From the NCBI GenBank assembly GCA_011050235.1, contig DRGC01000080.1:1-33432 (forward strand): a DNA stretch of 33,432 nucleotides, in the 5' to 3' direction. The stretch comes from Phycisphaerae bacterium (lineage in GTDB: Bacteria; Planctomycetota; Phycisphaerae; SM23-33). The notes under the pieces are model-generated. The model was not told where the DNA came from. It was given only the letters and a program-made list of their open reading frames with translations, and ran no database searches. The position numbers and the translations under genes were made by a program. Positions within the stretch are counted from its first letter, which is position 1. The number at the start of each line of letters is the position of its first letter. Of this stretch, positions 8,509-17,837 are shown one piece after another.

Positions 8509-8865
8509 TCTTTGAAAGATGGTTATGTCGGCATCGTTTGGGCTCTTTGCGTTAGCCGTGTTGGCGACCGGCTTTGCCGAACGGGCAAGGCGATTCACCG
8601 GTCGCTCTTTGAGGCCGGGACCAGAAAAAAACATGGCGATGGCTAGATTGTTCTTGACGGGATTTATCCGAACGCCGTAAGAGCTATTCCACTGAAGCCC
8701 AATTCCTCCGGGCGGGGGAATTGAGGGCCAAGCCGCCTGAACAAGGCAAGCAGTGGGGCCAGGGCGGCACGCAGAGGGTCAAGGATGATCCCAAGGGTCG
8801 AGAACATAGAAGCTCATGCGCGCGCGCCGTCGCAAGCCCGGCGCGGGTCTCAGCATTCAACAGCA
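8507..8865 (+). repeat. 359-bp direct repeat, copy 1 (promoter plus structured leader?)
   Basis: This segment is repeated at 29484-29842 in the same orientation, with equal length and only scattered substitutions. The left edge coincides with the integrase core start (8508) and the right edge lies 137 bp before RHS 1. Conserved elements on the plus strand include TTGACG (8654-8659) and TAAGAG (8678-8683) with an 18-bp spacer as a possible promoter. There is also a hairpin around 8699-8724 built on CCCAATTCCTCC, imperfect here but perfect in copy 2, and a GC-rich hairpin near 8822-8846 (CGCGCCG/CGGCGCG). Each copy stands in front of genes for exported proteins, so it may be a shared leader RNA or a small mobile repeat. 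No transposase or clear terminal inverted repeat was seen. Confidence 0.75.
8654..8683 (+). promoter_or_regulatory. Possible promoter within repeat copy 1 (for RHS 1)
   Basis: TTGACG (8654-8659), 18-bp spacer, TAAGAG (8678-8683). Both hexamers and the spacer are preserved in copy 2. The -10 is weak. If used, the leader before RHS 1 would be about 310 nt. Confidence 0.35.
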
Positions 8866-9002
8866 GCGGGGGCATCAGGCTTCTTTTTGATCAGCAGCAG
8901 CGTGGTGCGCGCCGTCTTTAGGTCTGCGCGGATCTGCGTTTGGACAAGAGCAGAACTATACCCCCTTCTTTCGCAAGGGTCGGAACGTTGAAAGGGATTA
9001 CC

Positions 9003-12000
9003 ATGATTAGGCAACGGGCGCGTCTTTGGGTTCTGGCAGTCGTTATGTTCGCAGTGGTTGGCACGGCCAATGGTTCAGGATGGGGCTACTTCTTCAAGAA
9101 AGGCTGTTGGGAGTGCGGGGACCCGAATCTGTGGTCTCCTCAGGACACTGCGGTGGGGGCAAGCACCCCTGGGGGGCAAACTCACGATGGTGACGGCAAC
9201 AGTGGGCTGGCTGTGCGAACGGCTCGCTTCGAACAGGCCACCGGGCTGGTGCAGGTGGGGGTCACCTCGGACATCATCCCCGACAACGCCATAAAACCTG
9301 TCAACATATACGGGACCACGTGGGGGTTCCCTGTGCCCTATCTCCAGATATTCCTGGAGGACGTTAACGACGCGGGCGAGGATGAAATCGTCTATCGCGT
9401 GGTCCTTCGGGGCGACACATATGAAGAGTTCGACGACGCGACAAGAGGTGCTGGACAATCGACCTACATAGCAGAGAAGTATGGCGTGGAGCTTTCGCTG
9501 ACACTCTCTGAGGGCGGCGTCTACACCTATAAGATTACGTGTGTTGAGACCGGCAAGATAAGGCGTCTGAAGTTCGCGGAGCATACGGCGTTCGTGGCGG
9601 AAGGGGAGGATGCGACGGATGGACTCTACGTTGCTACGGAGTACATTGACCCTGACGGCAGGAAGTTCACGATCTCATATGGCGAGGATCCGGACTACGA
9701 TGAGCCCCGGGTCATTACCTATGTACGCGGCGGTGATGGGCCTTCCTCTCAGAGAGCTACACTGACCTATGTCGGCAGCGGGACATCCATCGCGAGGATC
9801 AGCACGGGGATCTATGCCGTGTGGCGTGCCGCCATTTGGGTCGAGGTGGTCAAGTTTAATTTTTTTGGTTACGTTACTGGTGGCCCCGACGCTGCCCACG
9901 GCAGCACCGGGGACCTCAAGTTCCTCGTCAAGCAGACTCTTGGGCAAAGCCCTACGGATCTTGAGGTGACGTACTATCGCTACAGTGCCTCGAACGGGCT
10001 GGAGATGGTGCTCACGCCGGCGTGGTATTCCAGGCTGGCGGCGGACCCGACTGGCGGCGCGAAGACCACCTTTAGCGCCATGGAGACGTATATCGATAGT
10101 CTGAGCACGGAGGATGTGGTGTCCACTTCCAAGGGGACGACATTCAAGGACTACTTGGATTATCGATACGTTTACAGTGGCGGCAGCGTTTCCGCCGCCT
10201 ACAGCAAGGGGAATTGCGGCGGCGCCACGTCGCGGGTGCTGAAAGAAACGGTCACAATCAACCTCAACGATGCTATTCCCGGGAAAATGGCTGGCGATGA
10301 CCGCAATCATTGGCATACCGAATATGTGGTCTCCTATGAGGACAGCGAGGAGAACGTGGTCAAGCGAATAACCACGTTCTACAACGCCTTCGGCCAAGTG
10401 ATGCTGCGCGTGGTGGAGCAAGCGCAGGACGGCTCGCACATCGGCGCGGCCCCCGTCTATCGAACCGGGGATTTCTATCAATTCTTCGATGGCGGCAAGA
10501 GCTACTTGCATTTTGAGAATTCCGCGATCAACTGGGAAGCCATAGATGATGCCATCACGGGCGAGTTCGATACCTGGCAGGAGGTTGTCAAGGATGATGA
10601 TGGAGTGAATGATCCCGAGTTCCACGACCTGATGGACCAGACCGGGTATCCAGATTTCTATGAGTACATTCACACGAACTCCGGCATCTGTCAGCTGTGG
10701 GCTTACGCGACGACAACAACGGCCACGTCGTCAATCCGAGGAAATGTCAGGGGTGGCCTAGATATCCAGGCGACGTACATCGGAGAAGGGCTGGCGTCCG
10801 ACCCTGTCTACCAGCAGAACTTCTGGTATATCGAGAACGGCACGACGGGCGTGTATGGCCTGGCCCAAGTGGAGACCCTTACGGACATGGGAGGTCCCAG
10901 CGCAGGCCCCTACGCCACCCTCGTTGCGTACGCGTACGTATGGTATACGGACGATTATGTTGATGTTGTCAAGAGGCGCACGATCACGCGGGATGTCGAC
11001 GAAATCACCGCGTTTAGCCCCCATATCGGCCCCGGTAGTAATGTCCTGGTTTCGGAAGAGATTTATGACATCGACGGCCGGCTGACGTGGCGGACGGCGG
11101 AATCCGGTGAGATCAGCTACTACGAACACAATGATCTTGGCCAGTTGACCAAGCAGATCGATGACGCCGACATGACGGAGACGGATGATTTTCTCGATGC
11201 CAACGAGGATCTTCTGCCAACGGGCGGAGGCGCCTGGTCAACGGCCACCGGCTTTGGCCTGCACCTGATCACCGAGTACACCTACGACGACGGTGGGCGT
11301 GTGACGGAGGTGCTTGGCCCGATGCACGCTGTGGACACCGACGGCGACGGCGCGCTTGAACAGGCCAAAACGGCGCGGTGGACGGTCTACATCGAGAACG
11401 ATGCGTTCTCATTGAACGAGCGCTGGAGCGCCACCGGCTACAAGCCGGCGACGGGCAATGGCGATGTTGTCGGGCCGATCACGGTCGAGAAGCTGTGCAA
11501 GCTCGACCGGGTACTCCAGACCATCGTCGTGCCATGGGCCAACTGGACCGATACCAACGAGGGTGAGACTGGGCGTGACTACACCTTGAACGCTTACGAC
11601 AGCGTCGATACCAGCGACCAGGCGGACTATCTGAGTTGGACGGTCACGTGGCTGGACTACGACGGCCTGCTGGGATCGCGAAAGGTCTATCACCTTATCC
11701 TGGACACGGGCGAGGGCGCCTCCGGCACGAACTACCTCGAGACCACCTACGCCTACGACGAGCTTGCGCGCGTCAGCAAGGTGACCGACCCCGAGGGCAA
11801 GAACACATTCACCTTCCACACTGTCGTCAGTCAGACCATCGACAGCGTAGCCCAGACGATCATCGAGACACGCGTCTACCCGCACGTCGATGGCAGCTAC
11901 CAATTGGCCGGTCCGATCAGCGTTAGCTGGACGGCCGCCGCCGGCGACTGGACCCGTCAGTTCCTTGCCACAGCGACGCTCTCAGGGACCACACCGACCG

Positions 12001-15000
12001 GCACAGAAAGTCTCACGCAGCTCTCACGGACAACCGTCACGTATGACGGACAGCAGCGACCGGACAAGACGCGGGTCTACTTCAATCTGCCCGCGAATTG
12101 GGACACCGGCACGAGCGCGAACTACTACGAATCCGAAGTGCTGGCCTATGACATGGCTGGCCGGCTGTTGCGGCGGAAGGACGCCCTGGGCACGATTACG
12201 GCCCAGGTCTACGACGGCGTGGGGCGAGTGATGGAAAGATGGGTCGGTACGACGACCGGCGATGGCACGCCCGCCAACCTGCGGACAGACCCGGGCGACG
12301 GCACGAGCGACCTGATCGCGGTCGAGGAGTCTTACTACGATGACAACGGCAGTGCAGCCGACGGCAACCAGGTGCCCGAACTGAGGGAGCGCCGACGGCT
12401 GGACGACACCATGGGCGAGACATGGGTATCGGACACCTACAACTCCCATGCAACGGCTATAGTAGACGTCGATCTGGACGATGACGGCACGGACGACGGC
12501 AAGTTCCGTGTCAGCCGGACCGAGCCGGCCGACGGCCCGTGGCGGGACCAACTCAGCGACGGCGTCGTGAATTGGGTATCCCGCACGAAGGATAGCAGCA
12601 GCCCGTACTACATGCTGTCAATGACAACGTCCCTTTATGAGGCCGGCGATCGGCCATTTGCCAGCCGGCAGTACGCCGTCAACCCCGCCAACGGGACCAT
12701 CGACGCCAACAGCGAGATCGACACGACGTACGCCTACGACGACGCCGGGCGGATGAACAAGGTCTTCATGCCTTCGGGCGGCTTCACCGAGACGGTCTAC
12801 GACGACGCAGGCCGGGCGACCAACGTGATCGTCTGGAACGACTTCGGATCCCCCGCAACAACCAACGATGAGGCCGTCGTGGAGCGCATCTACACCTACG
12901 ACGGCGTCGGCAATGTGACGCGAGAGGCGCTCTACCGCTGCGACGACGATGCCTATGCCACCACCGCCGGCACGGGCAAGCGGCTGACGGATGCTTCGCC
13001 GCCGGCGTCCCAGGTGTCCTACGTCTACCGATGGTATGACCACGGCCATCGCCTGACGACCGTCGCCAACTACGGTGTGCTAACCAGCGATCCGGCCCCG
13101 GGCTCGGCGCCGGCGCAGTCCGGCGCCAACGACAAAATCATCACCGCCTACGCCTACGACGACGCCGGACGGATGGAGACGGTCACCGACAACATGGGCG
13201 CGGTGACGAAGAGCTATTATGACGACCTGGGCCGGACCACCTACGTCGTCGAGAATTACCTGGCCAATAACGGCACCACATACTGGACCACCGATCCCAG
13301 CGCGCCCGCCAGTCGGGCGGGAGACGAATGTCGCGTCACGGCCTACACCTACAATGCTGCAGGCCAAATCCTCACCATCACGGCCCTCGACCCCGCTGCC
13401 GACGGCAACACGACCAGCGACGACCAGACCACCACCTATACCTACGGCGCGTGCTCAACGTCAGCCCAGAAGCGAAAGGACTACCTGCTCAGCATCGAGT
13501 ACCCCGATGACAGCGTCAACAAGGTGCTGTTCTACTACTGGCGAAACGCCCAGCCGATGATCCGAACCGATCAGCGGGGTGTGTCGATTGCGTACACCTA
13601 CGACGACGCCGGAAAGCTGACGGAGGAAACAGTTGGCAATTATACCGGCGGGGACGTTGACCTGACGGTCAAGTACATCGAGCGAGACTATGATGCGGCA
13701 GGACGGCTGGAGTTGGTGACCTCCAAGGACATTTCCAACACTGTCCTGAACCAGATCAAATACGTCTACGACAACTACGGCAACATTGACAAGGAATACC
13801 AGGACCACGCCGGGGCTGTGGCCGGGACCGAGCCCTACGTCCAGTACAGCTACGATTCCTCTGCCGGCAACCGCCTGGAGTGGGTCCGTTACCCCAACGG
13901 CCGATATGTGCACTATACCTACGGCGATGACGACACCATCACCGACCGGCTGGCCATCGTTGCCGGCATATATGATGACGACGGCTCTACGGCCGGTGAG
14001 TACGATGGATCGGACACGGCCTTCGCCGAGTATACCTACGTGGGCCTGGGCGCCATCGTCAAGCGCACGACGCCCACCGCGGCGGTCAGCGGCGGGCTGG
14101 CGCTGATGTTCGGCGACTCCACCAACAACTACAACGGGTACGACAACCTCGGGCGGGTGGCGAAGATCATCTGGCAGAACGCAGCCGCCAGCGCCACGTT
14201 CGATCGCTTCGACTATGGCTACGATGGCGGCGGCAACCGCCTTTACAAGAAGAACGCCCAGGGCGGCACGAATGCCGACAAGCACAGCGAACTCTACCAC
14301 GAAGAGAGCGTCGCCGTTGGCAGCGAGTACGACGACCTGAATCGTCTCCTGGAGTTCCACCGCGGCCAGCTTGCCACCGGCGAACGCAGCATCGAAGCCT
14401 ATGACGCCGGCGCGCAGCTCTTCGGCCTGGACCAGCTCGGCAACTGGGCCACCTTCAAGGACGACGCCACCAGCGGCGCCGCCTGGGATTTCGAGCAGAC
14501 GCGCACGCACAACGACGTCAACGAGCTCACCGATATCGGTGAAGAGCAGGGACAGGACGCATGGCACGAGCCGGTCTACGACGTGTGGGACGACATCAAC
14601 GACGCCGGGACCGGCAACGGGAACATGACGTTCATTCCCAGCCCCGAGTACGCGTGGTTCGGCCTCGGGTCCGGCGTGCATCGCGTGGCCAGGTACGACG
14701 CGTGGAATCGGTTGACCGAGCGGTGGCAGAACCTCGATAATAACAAGACGTTCGATGACGGGACGGACCGGCTGGCGGAGTCGTTCGTGTATGATGGGCT
14801 GAACCGGCGGATCACGGCCAAGATGCATGATTCGGTCAACCCGGAGGCGCTGTGGGTGCACCGCGACTACTACTATAATACGGCCTGGCAGGAGTTGGAG
14901 ACGCGGAGCTTCGGGGACGTCGATCCGATCAAGCAGTACATCTGGTGCCTGCGGTACATCGACACGCCGATCGTCCGCTTCTACGACACCGACGCCCCCC

Positions 15001-16088
15001 CCGGCCCCGACGGCGACTACGATGATCCCAACGACTCCATCCTGTACTACACGACGGATGCCAACTTCAACGTGACGGCCCTGGTGCGGGCCGACACCGG
15101 CCGGGTGGCCGAGCGGTATGAGTACGACCCGTACGGCTGGCCGACGATCCTCAACGGCGACCCGGGCACAGCCCAATCCGCCGGCGACAGGGACGGCACG
15201 GGCGTAACGGAATGGGCCGCCAACATGTTCCAGTGGTCGGACTGGGAGAACCTGATCCTCTTCGCCGGCTACCGCTGGGACCCCTTCGGCACCTACTACG
15301 CCCGAAACCGCTACTACCACCCCACACTAGCCACCTGGATCACCCGAGACCCCGGGCGATGGAGCCAGAATATGCGGCGAAAGCGGCAGAAGAGCAGAAA
15401 CGTTTACGATCAGTATGCCGACGGAATGAACCTGTACGAGTATGTCGGGAGTAATCCACTCGCATATGTGGATCCACAGGGAACTGATCGCTGGGTCACT
15501 GGTACAGTTCACCTTTACGTCATCTATCCGGTATATGACGATCAGGACCGCATCAAGAAGTATAGAAAATGTCAATTCTACCCGAAGGTTGACGCAACCA
15601 CCCAGGCAGGCGTAGTTGGGCAGACGGCAAGGAATGTTGCCGGTTCGATCTTTTGGAGTGTTCCGGGAGAGATTGAATGCGTAACCATCGCCAAAAGCGC
15701 CATTACTGGCACGAAACATAAGACTTCCTGCGAAGCCGACAAGAAACTGCACGTTTTCATGAACATCCTGGAACAGACGCCTCCTCGTTTCAGTTGGGGA
15801 CACAACTGCCGATCAATGGTTTCCATATGGGTCCAGTACGGGGTCAAGTCATCTAAATATGAAGCGTGGGCCGCGTATGACAGAAAACAAGCTGACAGGT
15901 ATGAGGCTTGGGCAGCTCACCGTGAGAAGATTGGCGACAAGGCCACAGCTGAATGGAATCGCAAGCAGGCCAAGAAGTACCGAGAGCAGGCGGAGTACAA
16001 CCAGGCTAAAGCGGCCGACGATGATATGGATTGGAACCGCGCGGCTTATGGTGATCATTGTCCCCTGTGGGCGGCGTTCCATGAATAA
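9003..16088 (+). CDS. Secreted RHS/YD-repeat giant protein 1 with distinct C-terminal tip
   Basis: About 2361 residues from ATG 9003, which follows an AAAGGGA ribosome site. The signal peptide is RLWVLAVVMFAVVGTANG. Residues up to about 650 are an unassigned N-terminal region rich in Asp and Tyr. YD repeats such as YDIDGRLTWR, YDDAGRM and YDDLGRT follow to about 2080, forming the beta-shell cage typical of RHS/tc proteins. The RHS core end is YARNRYYHPTLATWITRDP at about 2095-2115, then NLYEYVGSNPLAYVDPQG to residue 2160. The last 201 residues differ from the core in composition and contain GHNC (Cys at about 2269) and a Lys/Glu/Ala-rich helical end with two similar YEAWAA blocks. In RHS systems such tips are toxins or effectors released from the cage. 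The tip family is not recognised. It is probably secreted, possibly by the T2SS nearby. Confidence 0.85.
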   Translation: MIRQRARLWVLAVVMFAVVGTANGSGWGYFFKKGCWECGDPNLWSPQDTAVGASTPGGQTHDGDGNSGLAVRTARFEQATGLVQVGVTSDIIPDNAIKPVNIYGTTWGFPVPYLQIFLEDVNDAGEDEIVYRVVLRGDTYEEFDDATRGAGQSTYIAEKYGVELSLTLSEGGVYTYKITCVETGKIRRLKFAEHTAFVAEGEDATDGLYVATEYIDPDGRKFTISYGEDPDYDEPRVITYVRGGDGPSSQRATLTYVGSGTSIARISTGIYAVWRAAIWVEVVKFNFFGYVTGGPDAAHGSTGDLKFLVKQTLGQSPTDLEVTYYRYSASNGLEMVLTPAWYSRLAADPTGGAKTTFSAMETYIDSLSTEDVVSTSKGTTFKDYLDYRYVYSGGSVSAAYSKGNCGGATSRVLKETVTINLNDAIPGKMAGDDRNHWHTEYVVSYEDSEENVVKRITTFYNAFGQVMLRVVEQAQDGSHIGAAPVYRTGDFYQFFDGGKSYLHFENSAINWEAIDDAITGEFDTWQEVVKDDDGVNDPEFHDLMDQTGYPDFYEYIHTNSGICQLWAYATTTTATSSIRGNVRGGLDIQATYIGEGLASDPVYQQNFWYIENGTTGVYGLAQVETLTDMGGPSAGPYATLVAYAYVWYTDDYVDVVKRRTITRDVDEITAFSPHIGPGSNVLVSEEIYDIDGRLTWRTAESGEISYYEHNDLGQLTKQIDDADMTETDDFLDANEDLLPTGGGAWSTATGFGLHLITEYTYDDGGRVTEVLGPMHAVDTDGDGALEQAKTARWTVYIENDAFSLNERWSATGYKPATGNGDVVGPITVEKLCKLDRVLQTIVVPWANWTDTNEGETGRDYTLNAYDSVDTSDQADYLSWTVTWLDYDGLLGSRKVYHLILDTGEGASGTNYLETTYAYDELARVSKVTDPEGKNTFTFHTVVSQTIDSVAQTIIETRVYPHVDGSYQLAGPISVSWTAAAGDWTRQFLATATLSGTTPTGTESLTQLSRTTVTYDGQQRPDKTRVYFNLPANWDTGTSANYYESEVLAYDMAGRLLRRKDALGTITAQVYDGVGRVMERWVGTTTGDGTPANLRTDPGDGTSDLIAVEESYYDDNGSAADGNQVPELRERRRLDDTMGETWVSDTYNSHATAIVDVDLDDDGTDDGKFRVSRTEPADGPWRDQLSDGVVNWVSRTKDSSSPYYMLSMTTSLYEAGDRPFASRQYAVNPANGTIDANSEIDTTYAYDDAGRMNKVFMPSGGFTETVYDDAGRATNVIVWNDFGSPATTNDEAVVERIYTYDGVGNVTREALYRCDDDAYATTAGTGKRLTDASPPASQVSYVYRWYDHGHRLTTVANYGVLTSDPAPGSAPAQSGANDKIITAYAYDDAGRMETVTDNMGAVTKSYYDDLGRTTYVVENYLANNGTTYWTTDPSAPASRAGDECRVTAYTYNAAGQILTITALDPAADGNTTSDDQTTTYTYGACSTSAQKRKDYLLSIEYPDDSVNKVLFYYWRNAQPMIRTDQRGVSIAYTYDDAGKLTEETVGNYTGGDVDLTVKYIERDYDAAGRLELVTSKDISNTVLNQIKYVYDNYGNIDKEYQDHAGAVAGTEPYVQYSYDSSAGNRLEWVRYPNGRYVHYTYGDDDTITDRLAIVAGIYDDDGSTAGEYDGSDTAFAEYTYVGLGAIVKRTTPTAAVSGGLALMFGDSTNNYNGYDNLGRVAKIIWQNAAASATFDRFDYGYDGGGNRLYKKNAQGGTNADKHSELYHEESVAVGSEYDDLNRLLEFHRGQLATGERSIEAYDAGAQLFGLDQLGNWATFKDDATSGAAWDFEQTRTHNDVNELTDIGEEQGQDAWHEPVYDVWDDINDAGTGNGNMTFIPSPEYAWFGLGSGVHRVARYDAWNRLTERWQNLDNNKTFDDGTDRLAESFVYDGLNRRITAKMHDSVNPEALWVHRDYYYNTAWQELETRSFGDVDPIKQYIWCLRYIDTPIVRFYDTDAPPGPDGDYDDPNDSILYYTTDANFNVTALVRADTGRVAERYEYDPYGWPTILNGDPGTAQSAGDRDGTGVTEWAANMFQWSDWENLILFAGYRWDPFGTYYARNRYYHPTLATWITRDPGRWSQNMRRKRQKSRNVYDQYADGMNLYEYVGSNPLAYVDPQGTDRWVTGTVHLYVIYPVYDDQDRIKKYRKCQFYPKVDATTQAGVVGQTARNVAGSIFWSVPGEIECVTIAKSAITGTKHKTSCEADKKLHVFMNILEQTPPRFSWGHNCRSMVSIWVQYGVKSSKYEAWAAYDRKQADRYEAWAAHREKIGDKATAEWNRKQAKKYREQAEYNQAKAADDDMDWNRAAYGDHCPLWAAFHE

Positions 16089-16216
16089 GTGCTTCCATTT
16101 GGTGACGTTTAATCAGAGTCGCATCTGTTCGGGTGCGTCCCGAAACTGCGCGTGTGGAGCATTATCACTTGAGGTGTTACGGGAAGATGAGTTATCGTTT
16201 GCTGATGGAGACTCGA

Positions 16217-16543
16217 ATGCGCGAAAGTACTAAATTAGGGAAACTGCTGTCCTTGGTGTTTGCGTATGGAGTGTTCGGCACCCTCTGGTGCTTTGCCAAC
16301 ATCACGGCGCTTCGAGCGTCGATGTCTCATGTCCGGAGGCTGGGCGGTACAGTGAACAATATCTTGTTCTATACAGGCACGGGAATAGCCAGTCTGAGTC
16401 TAGCAGGGGGGATTCTTTGCGGTCAGCTAGCTAGGCGACGCAAGTCGCTAAGGGCCTCTGTGGCTATCGGCTTTTGCGTTGGCGTAGGCGCCTGGGTGAT
16501 CGGAATGGCGGTCGCAGCTGTACTCGCCATTCGACTGCCATAG
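16217..16543 (+). CDS. Small three-helix membrane protein, candidate immunity partner
   Basis: About 108 residues from ATG 16217, with GGAG six bases upstream; another in-frame ATG at 16187 with GGGAAG is possible. There are three hydrophobic segments (about residues 9-29, 48-70 and 80-105) separated by basic loops (SHVRR, ARRRKS), so it is an inner-membrane protein. No family is recognised. It begins 128 bp after RHS 1 and has the same direction. In RHS loci the gene straight after the tip usually encodes the immunity protein, so this is the natural candidate, but only position supports it. Its AT-richer, less biased codons resemble those of the RHS tip rather than of the RHS core, fitting a tip-immunity cassette acquired together. 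Confidence 0.55.
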   Translation: MRESTKLGKLLSLVFAYGVFGTLWCFANITALRASMSHVRRLGGTVNNILFYTGTGIASLSLAGGILCGQLARRRKSLRASVAIGFCVGVGAWVIGMAVAAVLAIRLP

Positions 16544-16580
16544 GGCTCGGCGTTGATCGGAACGGTATATCGGGACGGTT

Positions 16581-16640
16581 ATGGGCACCCTCGTGAAGCA
16601 CACGACGCCCACCGACGCGGTCAGCGGCGGTGGGGGCCTC
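16581..16640 (+). pseudogene. RHS-like remnant
   Basis: A segment of about 50 bp (reading GTLVKHTTPTDAVSGG) closely matches RHS 1 at 14043-14094 (GAIVKRTTPTAAVSGG). Similarity stops abruptly on both sides. It is an isolated piece of YD-repeat coding DNA downstream of the tip-immunity cassette, left by duplication or recombination. Confidence 0.6.
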
Positions 16641-16658
16641 AGCCAAGGCGTGGAAAGA

Positions 16659-16889
16659 CTACTGGGAGACGGTGCCGGCCGGTGTCAAACACCGGATTTC
16701 CTCGGCAGTGAGTGGCGTGGCACCCAGGACCGCGGCAAGTTTGAGGCCTGTCACGGGTTTCCAGCCGCCGTCATTGAAGACCAAGAGATTGAGTGATTCC
16801 TTGGCCGCAAAGCGAGCAACGCGGCCATCAGGCAAACGGAAGATGTTGTCGTCAGAAGAAGCCACAGTCCCATCTCCTCCCTCTGACAT
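16659..16889 (-). CDS. Small hypothetical protein
   Basis: From ATG 16889 there are 76 residues with ordinary protein-like composition: NIFRLPDGRVARF, then NLLVFNDGGWKPVTGLKLAAVLGATPLTAEEIRCL. The pattern suggests a small alpha+beta fold with a beta hairpin followed by helices. No membrane segment, metal motif or known family is visible, and the ribosome-binding site is weak. The frame runs on upstream to a TTG at 16916. It opposes the direction of RHS 1 and the ferredoxin-like gene. The smooth amino-acid sequence makes it more convincing than the surrounding shadow frames, but it could be chance. Confidence 0.4.
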   Translation of the reverse strand: MSEGGDGTVASSDDNIFRLPDGRVARFAAKESLNLLVFNDGGWKPVTGLKLAAVLGATPLTAEEIRCLTPAGTVSQ

Positions 16890-17255
16890 TATCGAGCCAA
16901 CGGGCGCCAAAGGCAAGCCCCCGTGGGCTCACCAGATTCGCCGGTTGCCCCCTGGTGGCGGGCCGCCAACAACAGTCGCCACACTGTGGTGGGCCTACTG
17001 CGTCAGTCGGCGTACAGTCCGGCCGGCTGCGAGGACACCAACGATGCCGAGAGGCCGAGTGTAGATCCGACCACTCGACAGGTCGTCGGTGGACGGGCGA
17101 AGACCAGGCAAGCTGCGTCTGCCAGCCAGATGAGGCGCTTCGACACGGATATTCTGATCCAGCCAAAGAACCGGTCGGCCGTGATGGATTTGTCGGGCCG
17201 ACGCCGCAGGTGTGACGGTTCGAAAAGAATTTCGGGCCAAGACTGAGCTGGATGC
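16890..17255. other. Stretch without a recognisable gene
   Basis: No frame here looks like a protein on either strand; the open frames are rich in Arg, Ser and Pro and overlap each other. No tRNA, repeat or clear hairpin terminator was seen. It ends at the promoter of the ferredoxin-like gene. Confidence 0.5.
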
Positions 17256-17283
17256 TTGACGTTCGTTGCGCTGGCGATAGAAT
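17256..17283 (+). promoter_or_regulatory. Promoter of ferredoxin-like gene
   Basis: TTGACG (17256-17261), 16-bp spacer, TAGAAT (17278-17283). Both hexamers differ from the sigma-70 consensus at one position. The gene's ATG follows about 45 nt after the likely start site. Confidence 0.6.
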
Positions 17284-17333
17284 CACGCTCAATCCCATGT
17301 GACCTCGGGGCTGTCTGAGGGAAGGGACAGAAG

Positions 17334-17801
17334 ATGATCAGTCAACTGCGGCAGGTGGTGCGGATCGATCGGGAATCATGCGACGGCTGCGGTCGATGTG
17401 TGTCATTTTGCCCTGAACGGGCGTTGGCTCTGGCTGATGGAAAGGCCCGGTTGGTCGCAGAGGAGTTGTGCGATGGGTTGGGGGGATGTGCGAAGCGATG
17501 TCCCAACAAGGCGCTGGTCTTGGAGCAGTGGACGGCGCCGGCCCATCACCCGACGGCGCGGGTTTCACTTGACCGCGAATATGTCCACGAGGAGGGCGAT
17601 TCGGACGACACGGCGAACAGGGTCCATCAGCGACTGACGTTGTGTTGCCGGGCCACGCAGTGTGGTCGGATTTGTCGTCGCCTGATCAAACAGCCCGGCA
17701 AGGCGGGGGTGTGGTGTGTGGATCTGCCGGCTGGACAGAAGGTCAATCTTTACGACGCATTGGCCCAACCGGAGTTTCAGTGCCCGGAAGGGGTCTTCTG
17801 A
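17334..17801 (+). CDS. 4Fe-4S ferredoxin-like protein
   Basis: A 155-residue protein from ATG 17334 with GAAGGGA upstream. The N-terminal half has two iron-sulphur motifs: CDGCGRCVSFCP (C-x2-C-x2-C-x3-CP, residues about 16-27) and CDGLGGCAKRCP (C-x5-C-x3-CP). The second has one Cys fewer before the spacer, as in relatives that begin the motif with CDGLG. Together they could bind one or two 4Fe-4S clusters for electron transfer in the cytoplasm. The second half (about 75-155) is not ferredoxin and holds more cysteines (LCCRATQCGRIC, then WC and a final QCPEG), perhaps a further metal site. It has its own promoter and is convergent with the secretion operon. Its redox partner is unknown. Confidence 0.8.
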   Translation: MISQLRQVVRIDRESCDGCGRCVSFCPERALALADGKARLVAEELCDGLGGCAKRCPNKALVLEQWTAPAHHPTARVSLDREYVHEEGDSDDTANRVHQRLTLCCRATQCGRICRRLIKQPGKAGVWCVDLPAGQKVNLYDALAQPEFQCPEGVF

Positions 17802-17837
17802 CAGTCTGTTGTCGAGGGCTGGTCGGTTGTAGTGATT

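Noticed and set aside
8740-8850. Possible c-di-GMP (GEMM) riboswitch in the repeat leader
   Set aside because: Short bits such as ACGCAGAGGG and GTCGCAAGCC recall GEMM, but their order and stems do not fit the consensus. A covariance-model search would settle it.
8684-8875. Minus-strand frame in the 359-bp repeat, also present in copy 2 (29670-29861)
   Set aside because: It is kept only because the DNA is repeated. The translation is low in charged residues, has no domain, and includes the hairpins, so a structural role is more likely.
13461-15320. Long open frame of 619 codons on the strand opposite RHS 1
   Set aside because: It is rich in Val, Gly and Arg, lacks domains, and mirrors the codon bias of the RHS gene. 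The same applies to other antisense frames at 9675-10673, 11409-11903, 12024-12551 and 30617-32005.
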